From Rariglobus sp041662485 (GTDB lineage: Bacteria; Verrucomicrobiota; Verrucomicrobiia; Opitutales; Opitutaceae), in contig JBAZSJ010000003.1 in NCBI GenBank assembly GCA_041662485.1, forward strand, positions 62,001 through 126,000: a stretch of DNA of 64,000 nt, given 5' to 3'. A model generated the notes under the pieces. That model saw only the letters and a list, made by a program, of their open reading frames with translations, was not told the origin of the DNA and did no database searches. Shown piece after piece: positions 50,839-59,660 of the stretch; the first letter of the stretch is position 1; each line of letters begins with the position of its first letter. The translations under genes were made by a program, and so were the position numbers.

Positions 50839-51467
50839 ATCCGGCGTGGACCATCGCGGCATCTCTTGATCGGCATTTAACCGCCAAAACAGAAATAGTC
50901 GTTTTTGGATCGGCGGCGCTTCTACTGGATCCCCATTTTGCCGAACGCCTTCATGGCAGGCTGACCAATGACATCGACATCATCATTCCGGCCAGCCGGG
51001 AACTGGCGTTCGATACCGATATGGAGTTTTGGCAAGCGGTCGAAGCAACCAACAAAGAGCTGGAACACGAAGGGCTCTACGTCTCTCACATATTCCCAGA
51101 GCGTGAGGTCGTGCTTTCTTCTGACTGGAGCCAGCATTTACAGGTTGTAGCTACCCCGTTTAAAAACCTCATCATCCGGCGTCCTCAAATGCTAGATCTC
51201 ATCCTGTCAAAAATGGGGAGAGCTGATGAACAAGACTTGGAGGACGTGAAGAACATGATCCGGTTGGAATACGCCGTCTTTTCACGGACCGTCTCGCCCG
51301 AGGAAATTGCCACAGCAGCGGCAACCGCAAATGTGCCGGAAGCCTATCGGGATATTTTCCCTGCGGCTAGAGACCGAGTCATAGCGACAGTTCAAGAAGA
51401 GGTCGCCGTTGGCAAACGAATGCGAGGCAACAGGCGTCAAGACACTGGCGGTGCTGGAACGACCTGA
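50835..51467 (+). CDS. DUF6036/AbiEii-like nucleotidyltransferase
   Basis: 210 residues. EIVVFGSAALLLDPHFAERLHGRLTNDIDIIIP contains the polymerase-beta-type nucleotidyltransferase motif: GS, then the DID metal-binding pair. It continues through ATPFKNLIIRRPQMLDLILSKMGRADEQDLEDVKNMI, a pattern shared with DUF6036 and AbiEii-type proteins (KLGRGRxxDxxDI). Such enzymes include toxins that add nucleotides to tRNA. The C-terminal tail is basic. Overlaps the preceding gene by 4 bp, making a two-gene cassette inserted between carbohydrate genes. Toxin activity is inferred, not shown. Confidence 0.7.
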   Translation: MNPAWTIAASLDRHLTAKTEIVVFGSAALLLDPHFAERLHGRLTNDIDIIIPASRELAFDTDMEFWQAVEATNKELEHEGLYVSHIFPEREVVLSSDWSQHLQVVATPFKNLIIRRPQMLDLILSKMGRADEQDLEDVKNMIRLEYAVFSRTVSPEEIATAAATANVPEAYRDIFPAARDRVIATVQEEVAVGKRMRGNRRQDTGGAGTT

Positions 51468-51805
51468 CTGCGTCGAAAGGTTGAACCCCTCTGCAGAATT
51501 AAGGCAGCTTCAAACCAATCACCTGCTTGCATCGCACCTGCCGGAACCTTGACTGGAGCAAGTGGATAACGATACCGCATCAACTTCCCCTCAGGACTCA
51601 ACAAGTAACGAGGTTGGTCGATTTGGTGTATTCTATCATCTCTCAGCGCCCAAGTCCTCCGAGTATCGCTGTGTCCTGCGTATTTTCGTCATAGCTCGAG
51701 AGCGTTTTGAGGTGGCCCTTCGGCCAACTGAAGTTGCCGCCCGGCTCGTCGAAGCCCCCGACTGGCCGCACGCCCCTAGCGACCCTCCCTCTCGCATGAT
51801 TGATG
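51468..51805. other. 338-bp stretch without a supported gene
   Basis: Between the nucleotidyltransferase gene and the convergent AraC gene. A frame at 51562-51876 runs into the AraC gene on the other strand and has no motif. No terminator recognised. Confidence 0.35.
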
Positions 51806-52708
51806 TCACCGCCCTTGGGCAAAGAGGGAAAACCGCTTCGGCGGGCGCCCCCAAAAACGACGGAACGCCCGGCTGAAGGCGAAAGGCGAATCCCAGCCGC
51901 ACGCCTCGCCCACCTCCGAAACCGAGCCCTTGGTCTGCGCCAATAACTCGGCCGCTTTTTGCAGGCGCACCTCCCGCTGAAATCCGCCGAGGCTTTTCCC
52001 CGTGCCCGCCCGAAACCGGGCGCGCAGGTGACTGGCCGAAATCCCCATGCGACGCCCGATCTCTTCGATGGGAAGCATCCGGCGCATATCCGCCGCGATC
52101 ATGGCATGCACCTTGAGCAGCAGATCTTCGCCGCCATCGTTCTGCGCACGGCTTTCCGCGCGCACCGGCTTCTCCTCCGACAAATCATCCAGCAAAAGGG
52201 CCAGCCGGCAGGCCAGCCGGCTCCCGTTTTTTTTCGCATCCGAACCGGAACGGAACTCCTCAAGCAGGCGCGCCAGATCTTCCCAGAAAACACCCGAAGC
52301 CGGCCTGAAAACGGTCCCGTCCCTCTTGGTGCCAACGCCCTCAAATGTGACGATCAGCCAGTCTATCTCCCCCGCTGAAAATCCGGTGAAACGATGGAAT
52401 TGATACGGCGCTATCAATGCGCATCGGCCCGGTTCCAGCCCAAACGCGCGGCCGTTCACCACAATCCGCCCCCGCCCCAGCAACGGGAAAATGCACACGG
52501 TTCTATGATGAAAATGCCGGGCCCCGTTCTCGCTGCACATCGCCCGCGCCCCCCTCTGGTGAAACAGCAGGATGTTGTCCGGCAGGCCGCGACCATCATG
52601 CCGCCTTCCGTGATAGTAGTCGCGCGGTTGTTCAAGTCCGCGCGCCAGCGGGACAAGTCCGGAAAGGGCGTCAATCGGTTTGGGTATTTTTTTAATTATC
52701 CGGGTCAT
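51806..52708 (-). CDS. AraC-family transcriptional regulator
   Basis: 300 residues. The N-terminal half is a cupin-like ligand domain (GARHFHHRTVCIFPLLGRGRIVVNGRAFGLEPGRCALIAPYQFHRFTGF), common in sugar-responsive AraC proteins. The C-terminal 100 residues contain two HTH motifs (MLPIEEIGRRMGISASHLRARFRAGTGKSLGGFQREVRLQKAAELLAQT; SVSEVGEACGWDSPFAFSRAFRRFWGRPP). It is divergent from the oxidoreductase gene with only 40 bp between starts, so it very likely controls that downstream run of sugar-metabolism genes and itself. Ligand unknown. Confidence 0.88.
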   Translation of the reverse strand: MTRIIKKIPKPIDALSGLVPLARGLEQPRDYYHGRRHDGRGLPDNILLFHQRGARAMCSENGARHFHHRTVCIFPLLGRGRIVVNGRAFGLEPGRCALIAPYQFHRFTGFSAGEIDWLIVTFEGVGTKRDGTVFRPASGVFWEDLARLLEEFRSGSDAKKNGSRLACRLALLLDDLSEEKPVRAESRAQNDGGEDLLLKVHAMIAADMRRMLPIEEIGRRMGISASHLRARFRAGTGKSLGGFQREVRLQKAAELLAQTKGSVSEVGEACGWDSPFAFSRAFRRFWGRPPKRFSLFAQGR

Positions 52709-52748
52709 GGTCTATCTTTACCGATTGGCCTAGACTGCCGTCCTACCC

Positions 52749-53803
52749 ATGGAAACATCCAATTTGAACATCGTCATCGTCGGCCTCGGTTTTATGGGCG
52801 AGATGCACGCCCAGACCTACGCCGGCCTTCCCCGAGCCAAGGTCGTCGCCATCGTGGACGCCCTTCCCGACGCGGCCCGGACCAAGGCCGCGCGGCTCCA
52901 GCTTGGCGCCGTGCCCGTCTTCGCCGACTTGGACGCCGCCCTCGCGGCCGTCTCCGCCGACATCGTGGACATCTGCCTGCCCACCGACTGCCACGCCGCC
53001 CTCGCCGTGCAAGCGTTGCGGGCCGGGAAGCATGTTTTCTGCGAGAAGCCGCTCGCCCTCTCGCTCGACCAGGCGCTCGAAATCCGCAAGGCGCTCGACG
53101 CGGCCGGCACGTTCTTCCAAGTCGGCCACTGCATCCGCTTCTGGCCCGAGTATCAGGCCTTCGAAAAATTTGTCCGCGAAGGTTCGGCCGGCCGCCTCCT
53201 CAGCCTCACCTTGCAACGCCGCGCCGCTCGTCCCGGTTACAGCGCCGCCAACTGGCTCAATGATCCGGCCCGCTCCTTGTGGGCGCCGCGCTCGATCTGC
53301 ACATCCACGACACCGATTTTGTCCTCCACCTGCTCGGCACCCCGCCGGCGGTTTTCGCGCGCGGCACGCGCGACCAAGGCGGCTGGAGCCACATTTTCAC
53401 CCACTATCTCTATCCCGACGTCGTCGTGCAGGCCGAGGGCGGCTGGAACTATCCCGACCAATGGGGCTTCCAGATGGCCTTCCAGGCCGTGTTCGAACAC
53501 GGCGCCGTGGAATACGACTCCGGCGCCACGCCCACGCTGCGGCTCGTCCGCACCGGCGGAAAACCGGAGCCCCTGCCCTACGTGCCCGCCGGCGGACAGG
53601 CCTCCGGCACCACAGGCAATCTGTCCTCTCTAGGCGGCTACGCCAACGAACTCGCCGCCTTCCTCGACTGCGTTGCTACGCGCCGGGCTCCGGCCCTCGC
53701 CACCCTCTCTCAATCCACGGAAAGCCTCCGCGTCGTGCTCGCCGAACTGGCGTCCGTCGAAAGCGGTTCACCGGTCAACCTCTCCGCCCCCGTCCAATCA
53801 TGA
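52749..53803 (+). pseudogene. Gfo/Idh/MocA oxidoreductase interrupted by one frameshift
   Basis: Frame 1 (52749 to about 53278) gives the Rossmann part: LNIVIVGLGFMGEMHAQTYAGL, then VDICLPTDCHAALAVQALRAGKHVFCEKPLALS and GHCIRFWPEYQAFEKF, ending NWLNDPARS. The sequence then makes sense only in another phase (from about 53279): GAALDLHIHDTDFVLHLLGTPPAVFARG to SGSPVNLSAPVQS at 53803. In intact relatives a serine/glycine stretch runs straight into LDLHIHD, so a single base is missing or added at about 53275-53285. Combined length (about 351) is normal for the family. It may be a real mutation or a sequencing error. The end overlaps the isomerase start in ATGA. Would oxidise a sugar or inositol with NAD(P). 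Confidence 0.75.
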
Positions 53804-54648
53804 AAACAAGCATCAGCACCTGGTCGTTCCCGTCCTCGATGGCCCTCGGGGAAAAACTCAAACTGGCTCGGCACGCCGGGTTCGCCGGCTTCGAACTCGA
53901 CCTCACCGAGGACGGACCGGCCAACCTCGGAAGCAGTCCCGCCGACTTGCGCGCCATCCGCGCGCAACTCGACGCGCACGGCCTGCAACCCAGCGGACTC
54001 GCCACCGGCCTTTACTGGGGGGCCAACGCCGCGAGCGCCGATCCCGCCGTGCGCGCCAGGGCCGCGCACATCCTCGACCGTCAGTTGGAGGCGGCCGCGA
54101 GCCTCGGCATCGACACCATCCTGGTCGTTCCCGGCGCGGTCGGCGTTGATTTCATTCCCGGCGGCGAAGTCGTCCCCTATGCCGACGCCTACGAACGCGC
54201 CCGCGACTTTATCGCGGCCGCCCTGCCGCGGGCCGAGAGTCTCGGCGTCACCATCGGCATCGAAAACGTCTGGAACAAATTCCTGCTCAGCCCTCGCGAG
54301 ATGGCCGGTTTTATAGACGGCTTCGGGAGCGCCCGCGTGGGCGCCTACTTCGACGTCGGCAACGCCCTCGCCACCGGCTACCCCGAGCACTGGATCACGC
54401 TGCTCGGCCCGCGCATCAAGCGCGTCCATTTCAAGGATTACCGCCGCAACGTCGGCACCATCGACGGCTTCGTTGATCTCCTCTCCGGCGACGTCAACTG
54501 GCCTGCGGTGATGGCCGCGTTGCGCGCCATCGGTTACGACGGTTGGTGCGCCGCGGAAATGATTCCTCCCGTCCCCTTCTACAGATACGCCCCCGAGGTG
54601 CTTGTCGAAAACAGTCATCGAGCCATGCAGGCGATCTTTCGGCTCTAG
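53800..54648 (+). CDS. Sugar phosphate isomerase/epimerase (xylose isomerase-like TIM barrel)
   Basis: 282 residues from ATG 53800, overlapping the oxidoreductase stop by 4 bp. AP endonuclease 2/xylose isomerase-like barrel: STWSFPSSMALGEKLKLARHAGFAGFELDLTEDG; TILVVPGAVGVDF; GVTIGIENVWNKFLLSP (metal-binding Glu); ARVGAYFDVGNALATGYPEHWITLLGPRIKRVHFKDY (Asp and His ligands); YDGWCAAEMIPP (Glu). Enzymes of this type isomerise or epimerise keto-sugars and often work next to Gfo/Idh/MocA dehydrogenases, as here. It precedes GH20 by 30 bp, so it belongs to an amino-sugar or oxidised-sugar pathway. Confidence 0.85.
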   Translation: MKTSISTWSFPSSMALGEKLKLARHAGFAGFELDLTEDGPANLGSSPADLRAIRAQLDAHGLQPSGLATGLYWGANAASADPAVRARAAHILDRQLEAAASLGIDTILVVPGAVGVDFIPGGEVVPYADAYERARDFIAAALPRAESLGVTIGIENVWNKFLLSPREMAGFIDGFGSARVGAYFDVGNALATGYPEHWITLLGPRIKRVHFKDYRRNVGTIDGFVDLLSGDVNWPAVMAALRAIGYDGWCAAEMIPPVPFYRYAPEVLVENSHRAMQAIFRL

Positions 54649-54678
54649 GCGGATCGCGTTCATCCCCGCTTCCTTTCC

Positions 54679-56253
54679 ATGTCACTCCATTCCGTCACTG
54701 CAATTATTCCGCAGCCCTCTCATCTGTCGTTCTCCAACGGGAGACACTCCCTGAATCAGGGAACGAAGATCGTCGCACCCTCGGAACTGCTCCCCGTCGC
54801 GCGGTTCCTTCAGACCACGCTGCAACAGGCCACCGGCTGGCCCTTTCCCCTGATTTCCCCCGAGTCCGTCGCACAGGAAACGGCCGGCTTCCAGGGGATT
54901 TTTTTCTCGCTGGATGCCGGGGCCGCGTCACTCGGGAAGGAAGGCTATCGTCTGCGCGCCTCGTGGGATGCGATCCGCATCCAGGCCCCGACCCCGGCGG
55001 GCGTCTTCTACGCCGTGCAAACGCTGCTGCAACTCCTGCCCCCCGCGGTCTTCAACGCCCGCCCCCGACCCGACGTGGCCTGGACGATTCCCTGCGTGGT
55101 GATCGAGGACTCGCCGCGCTTTGCCTGGCGCGGGGCGATGCTCGACTGCTCCCGGTATTTTCAGCCGGTCGCCTTCGTCAAAAAATTCATCGACGCGCTG
55201 GCGCTGCACAAGCTCAACACCCTTCACTGGCACCTCACCGACGACCAGGGCTGGCGCATCGAGATCAAAAAATACCCGCGCCTCACCGAGATCGGCTCGC
55301 GCCGGACCGAGTCCCCTCGCAGTCACCATGACTTCCGCACGGGCGGCGATGGTATCGCGCACGAAGGCTATTACACGCAGGACGAGATCCGTGAGATCGT
55401 GGCCTACGCCGCCGCCAGGTTTGTCACCGTGGTGCCCGAGATCGAGATGCCCGGCCATGCGCAGGCGGCCATCGCCGCATATCCGGAACTCGGCAGTGAC
55501 GGCCGGCCGCTGGCCGTCTCGACCAATTGGGGCTGCCATCTGCCCATCTTCAACCCGAACGAATCCACCCTGTCCTTCCTTCAGGACGTGCTCGATGAAG
55601 TCCTCTCGCTGTTCCCAAGCCGGTTCATCCATGTGGGCGGTGACGAGGCGGCCAAAGCCCATTGGGAAAACAACCCCGCCGTCCGTGCCCGCATGGCGGA
55701 GCTCGGGATCGCCGATGCGCATGCCCTGCAGAGCCACTTCATCACGCGAATGGAAACCTACCTCGCCCAACGCGGTCGCCGCCTCGTCGGCTGGGACGAA
55801 ATCCTGGAAGGCGGCCTGCCGCCCGGAGCCACGGTCATGTCATGGCGGGGCATCGAGGGAGGCATCACCGCCGCCAATGCCGGCCACGATGTGGTGATGG
55901 CCCCCAACCAGTATACCTACCTCGATCATTATCAAGCCGCTGACACGGAAAACGAGCCTCTGGCCATCTGCGGATGCCTCACCGTTGAAAAACTGTATTC
56001 CTACGAACCGATTCCCCGCGAGATTTCCGAGAAAAACGCCGTCCATATTCTCGGCATCCAAGGCCAGCTCTGGAGCGAATACATGCCCACCTCATCCCAT
56101 GTGGAATACATGGCGTTCCCCCGTCTGTGCGCGCTGTCCGAGGTCGCCTGGTCGCCCCCGGGACAACGCGATTACGAAAGCTTCAGGCAACGGCTGAAGC
56201 CGCACCTGAAGCGCCTTGATGTTCTTGGCGTTCGCTACCGCCCGCTGGATTAA
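54679..56253 (+). CDS. GH20 beta-N-acetylhexosaminidase
   Basis: 524 residues. N-terminal GH20b-type domain (IIPQPSHLSFSNGRHSL; GIFFSLDAG; YRLRASWDAIRIQAPTPAGVFYAVQTLLQLL). The catalytic barrel follows: FAWRGAMLDCSRYFQPVAFVKKFIDALALHKLNTLHWHLTDDQGWRIEIKKYPRLTEIG; VVPEIEMPGHAQAAIAAYPEL; SRFIHVGGDEAAKAHW, where the Asp-Glu pair is the catalytic pair; LVGWDEILEGGLPPGATVMSWRG; HILGIQGQLWSEYM. Removes terminal GlcNAc or GalNAc by substrate-assisted catalysis. No signal peptide, so it would act on imported oligosaccharides unless exported otherwise. Part of the AraC-linked run and 18 bp before a second oxidoreductase. Confidence 0.93.
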   Translation: MSLHSVTAIIPQPSHLSFSNGRHSLNQGTKIVAPSELLPVARFLQTTLQQATGWPFPLISPESVAQETAGFQGIFFSLDAGAASLGKEGYRLRASWDAIRIQAPTPAGVFYAVQTLLQLLPPAVFNARPRPDVAWTIPCVVIEDSPRFAWRGAMLDCSRYFQPVAFVKKFIDALALHKLNTLHWHLTDDQGWRIEIKKYPRLTEIGSRRTESPRSHHDFRTGGDGIAHEGYYTQDEIREIVAYAAARFVTVVPEIEMPGHAQAAIAAYPELGSDGRPLAVSTNWGCHLPIFNPNESTLSFLQDVLDEVLSLFPSRFIHVGGDEAAKAHWENNPAVRARMAELGIADAHALQSHFITRMETYLAQRGRRLVGWDEILEGGLPPGATVMSWRGIEGGITAANAGHDVVMAPNQYTYLDHYQAADTENEPLAICGCLTVEKLYSYEPIPREISEKNAVHILGIQGQLWSEYMPTSSHVEYMAFPRLCALSEVAWSPPGQRDYESFRQRLKPHLKRLDVLGVRYRPLD

Positions 56254-56271
56254 ACCGCCCCACTTCTCCTC

Positions 56272-57456
56272 GTGAAGCCTTCTCCTCTTCACCTTGGCAT
56301 CATCGGCTCCGGCGGACGCGGCGGAATCCTCGCCGCCATCGCCCATCGTTCCCGTAAACGCGCCCGAGTCGTCGCCTGCTGCGACGTCAACCCGGACACG
56401 CTCGCCCGCAACCGCTCCGACTTCGGCCCCGCCCTCTTCACCACCCGCGATTATCGCGAACTGCTCGGCCGCGATCTCGACGCGGTCATCATCGCCACGC
56501 CGGACTTCCTCCACGAGGAACAGGCCGTGGCCGCCCTCGGTCGCGGCCTAGCCGTTTATCTGGAAAAACCGATGGCCGTCACCATCGCCGGCTGCGACCG
56601 CATCCTGACGGCCGCGGCCAAGTCAAAGGCCCGCCTCTACCTCGGCCACAACATGCGGCACATGCCCTTTGTCCAAAAAATGAAGACGCTGATAGACGGC
56701 GGCGCCATCGGCGAAGTGAAGGCCTGCTGGGTGCGTCATTTTGTGGGCCACGGCGGCGACTTTTATTTCCACGACTGGCACGCGGAACGGCGTTACTCGA
56801 CCGGACTCCTGCTGCAAAAAGCCGCGCACGACATCGATGTCATCCACTGGCTCTGCGGCGGTCACACGCGCCGCGTCAGCGGAATGGGCGCGCTCACCCT
56901 CTACGGAGACATCAAGGACCGCCTTCCTGCGGACAAGGGTCATCGTCCCGTGGTGCATGGTTGCAAACTCGATGTCTGGCCTCCGGCCAAATCCCGCGGC
57001 CTGAACCATCGCATAGACGTCGAGGATCTCAGTTCCATGCAGATGCTCCTGGATAACGGCGTCCAGGCGACGTATTCGCAATGCCACTATACGCCCGACT
57101 ACTGGCGTAGCTACACCGTCATCGGAACGGAAGGCCGCCTGGAAAACTTCGGCAACGGCGAGCCGGGCACCGTCATCCGGGTATGGAACCGGCGGAGCCT
57201 CGGCTACGACGCCGTCGGCAGTCGCACGCACCGGGTTCCCGCCGCGGCGGGCGGACACGGCGGGGCCGATCCGCGCATCATCGGCGAGTTCATCCGCTTC
57301 GCCCGCGACGGCGGAGAGACCACCACCTCGCCGCTGGCCGCCCGAGAAAGCGTCGCCGCCGGCTGCCGCGCCACCGAGTCGTTGCGCAACGGCGGCCACG
57401 CGCTCTCCGTCCCCCGCATCCCGGCCCGCTTGGCGGCGTGTTTTCCCTCCGCTTGA
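56272..57456 (+). CDS. Gfo/Idh/MocA-family oxidoreductase
   Basis: 394 residues from GTG 56272. Rossmann part: LHLGIIGSGGRGGILAAIAHRS, VVACCDVNPDTLARN, LDAVIIATPDFLHEEQAVAALGRGLAVYLEKPMAVT. C-terminal substrate part: LYLGHNMRHMPFVQKMKTLIDGGAIGEVKACWVRHFVGHGGDFYFHDWHAERRYSTGLLLQKAAHDIDVIHWL. The NMRxxP and K-x-x-HDxD elements are usual for dehydrogenases of sugars or inositols in this superfamily, and some relatives are NAD-dependent glycosidases. Intact, unlike its counterpart at 52749. Follows GH20 by 18 bp and precedes the regulator gene by 88 bp. Confidence 0.87.
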   Translation: MKPSPLHLGIIGSGGRGGILAAIAHRSRKRARVVACCDVNPDTLARNRSDFGPALFTTRDYRELLGRDLDAVIIATPDFLHEEQAVAALGRGLAVYLEKPMAVTIAGCDRILTAAAKSKARLYLGHNMRHMPFVQKMKTLIDGGAIGEVKACWVRHFVGHGGDFYFHDWHAERRYSTGLLLQKAAHDIDVIHWLCGGHTRRVSGMGALTLYGDIKDRLPADKGHRPVVHGCKLDVWPPAKSRGLNHRIDVEDLSSMQMLLDNGVQATYSQCHYTPDYWRSYTVIGTEGRLENFGNGEPGTVIRVWNRRSLGYDAVGSRTHRVPAAAGGHGGADPRIIGEFIRFARDGGETTTSPLAARESVAAGCRATESLRNGGHALSVPRIPARLAACFPSA

Positions 57457-57544
57457 AAATGACCATGCCCGTCCATCCGCCACTCGCCCTCGGGCACGAT
57501 TGTTTTCTCGCAAGAATCCCAACAGACCCTCCCCAAAACACCCC

Positions 57545-59425
57545 ATGTCTGCAGGCCACCACGTAGATGAAGCCGAGACCAAGCTGCGCGAATGGCTGGA
57601 GTCATCCGCTTTCACGCCCGGCACGCGCCTGCCTTCCGAACGCGGCCTGGCCTCCCAACTCGGCTTGCACCATTATGCCATGAACCGGGCGATGGGACGC
57701 CTGATCGCAGACGGACAGGTGGCGAGGGACGGCTACAAACTTATATTCACCGGCAAGCCGCCCGCCGCCCCGTCATTCAACTGCCACCTGATCGTCTCCC
57801 GGAACTCCGTTCATATTCCCGGCTTTCTCCGCGTAGCGAAGAAAATGGACGTCAAGCTTACCGTGCATCCTTGGCTGACCGTCGACGAATCCCTGCACAT
57901 CCTGAACACGCTGGATATCGCCGAAACCGAAGGCGTGGTTTTCGCCCCCTCTCATGTGCTGTCGCATCCCGTCTGGAAAAAAAACGTCAGCCGTCTGGGC
58001 AAACGCGGCATCCCCATCGTTTGCCTGTCTCAACCCGTGCCCGGCCATTTCTCCGTCCTCGCCGACAACGCCCAAGCCCTGCAACTCGCCGTCTCCCATC
58101 TCATGGAGCTGGGGCACCGCGAAATCGGCCTCGTCACCTCTCCGCCCGTCAACCCGGCGGACGCCGAGATTCTTGAGGCCTGGAGCGATCTTTGCCGGAA
58201 ACACGCGCTCACCCGCTCGGCGGATCGCATCCGCCTGCAAACCGCCGTGCGTTTTAAGGACGATGCCGCCGAAGTGGCCAAGACGATTGCCAAAGACTGG
58301 AGAACCGCCACCGCGCTGATCGTTTCCGACTCGATCGATCATTGCAACATGGAGCTCCTGCAGGAACAACTGGCCCGCCACGGCCGGCGCGTGCCCGGCG
58401 ATCTCTCGCTCCTCTTGATCGTCAATGCCAGAAACACGACCGCCACCACGTCGACGGTCAGTGCCGTGGGCTTCGACATGGCTGTCGTCCAGGAAACCGC
58501 CTTCTACCTTGCCCAACGCGCCATCAGGGAGAAGAAGCCGACGGGCCTCCTCCCTCCCCCCTGCTGCCTGCGCATTCAGTGCCAGTTGCTGCTGCGCGGC
58601 TCCACGCAGCCGCCCGCATCGCTTCGCGCGCAGGCATCGGCGCCCGTCCAGGACATTCACGCGCCGCCCGGGCAGTCCCGCCCCGCCGCGTCGCCGGCCG
58701 AGACCGCGCTCACCCTCGAGGCCCGCCTGCGAAAAGCCTACCCTCTCGCCGCACGGGCATCCCTGTCCGAACGGCCGCGTTTTGAGCAGATTGATCTCGG
58801 CGCCCACGTGAACCGGCCTCTCAACTTCCGGCGCGGCTGGCTGGGTGATCTTCCGCTCAAACAGTTCCCGCCCGGCCTGCGTGAAATTCACGGCGTCCCC
58901 TTCAACATCCTCGGCGGAACCAGTCGCTCCGAATGCGGAGCGATCGTTTTCCACTCGGCCGTCAACGCCGTCGGAAATGCCCGGAAGCTGCCCGGCCGCC
59001 TGACCATCCCCATCGGCTCCAAGATCCGCGCCGCCTATGTGTTGCACGGCTGCGGCTACGCCAAATTCCTCCAGCCCTTCGCCCGTTACGATTTTCACGG
59101 TCCAAAGCGCCTCATCGAAAGCATCCCTCTCGTCTCGCTCGGACAACCGCCCGCCGGCTACACCCTCGAAGCCTCAAAATCACAAGCCGCATCCCCCAAC
59201 ATTCAGGATTGGTGGTCCGATTTTCCGCACATGGATTTCGCCGCCGCACGAATGGTCCCCATTCAGGAAACCAACGCCGCCGGCATCTCCCATCACGTCT
59301 ATCTCTACACGCTGGAATGGATCAACCCGTCGCCCGGCACCCTCGTCTCCCGCTTGGAAATCACCGCAAACCGCGACGTCTCCACGACCCTCGGCGTTCT
59401 CGCCCTCACGGTATTGAAACTTTGA
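57545..59425 (+). CDS. GntR-headed, LacI-like sensor regulator with extra C-terminal domain
   Basis: 626 residues from ATG 57545. Residues about 5-70 are a GntR winged helix (KLREWLESSAFTPGTRLPSERGLASQLGLHHYAMNRAMGRLIADGQVARDGYKLIFTG). A LacI-type periplasmic-binding-like sensor follows (CHLIVSRNSVHIPGFL; HPVWKKNVSRLGKRGIPIVCLSQPVPGHFSVLADNAQALQLAVSHLMELGHREIGLVTSPP; RTATALIVSDSID). After a Pro/Ala-rich linker, residues about 420-626 match the extra domain of the LacI-type protein at 20510: PGLREIHGVPFNI, LPGRLTIPIGSKIRAAYVLHGCGY, IQDWWSDFPH, LYTLEWINPSPGTLVSRLEI, LGVLALTVLKL. Two regulator classes sharing this tail is unusual. It ends the AraC-linked run and likely governs the next genes. 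Confidence 0.8.
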   Translation: MSAGHHVDEAETKLREWLESSAFTPGTRLPSERGLASQLGLHHYAMNRAMGRLIADGQVARDGYKLIFTGKPPAAPSFNCHLIVSRNSVHIPGFLRVAKKMDVKLTVHPWLTVDESLHILNTLDIAETEGVVFAPSHVLSHPVWKKNVSRLGKRGIPIVCLSQPVPGHFSVLADNAQALQLAVSHLMELGHREIGLVTSPPVNPADAEILEAWSDLCRKHALTRSADRIRLQTAVRFKDDAAEVAKTIAKDWRTATALIVSDSIDHCNMELLQEQLARHGRRVPGDLSLLLIVNARNTTATTSTVSAVGFDMAVVQETAFYLAQRAIREKKPTGLLPPPCCLRIQCQLLLRGSTQPPASLRAQASAPVQDIHAPPGQSRPAASPAETALTLEARLRKAYPLAARASLSERPRFEQIDLGAHVNRPLNFRRGWLGDLPLKQFPPGLREIHGVPFNILGGTSRSECGAIVFHSAVNAVGNARKLPGRLTIPIGSKIRAAYVLHGCGYAKFLQPFARYDFHGPKRLIESIPLVSLGQPPAGYTLEASKSQAASPNIQDWWSDFPHMDFAAARMVPIQETNAAGISHHVYLYTLEWINPSPGTLVSRLEITANRDVSTTLGVLALTVLKL

Positions 59426-59461
59426 GCATCCCGGCCCCCCCCGGGGCATTCACGCGGAGCG

Positions 59462-59476
59462 GAAACCGTTTGTTTC
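59462..59476. promoter_or_regulatory. Candidate operator upstream of the deacetylase genes
   Basis: GAAAC-CGTTT-GTTTC, 5-bp inverted arms, in the 235-bp gap between the GntR/LacI hybrid and the first NodB-like gene. Only a weak candidate. Confidence 0.3.
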
Positions 59477-59660
59477 AACATTCGCGTAAGCAATTGGCTC
59501 TTTAGGCTGTTTTCTTCTTCGGGGTTCCCCCCGTGAGGTCATTGTTTCGAGGCAATACCCTTCGAATACCTCCGCGTTGCCACACGGTCACACCCGATAA
59601 ACAGCGGCCTTTCACCGCACCCGCCGCTTCGGGCGACCGGCCGGCATTCTCCATCTATAA

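Noticed and set aside
51562..51876. 104-residue frame opposite the AraC gene 3' end
   Set aside because: Antisense to a clear AraC HTH region, without motif.
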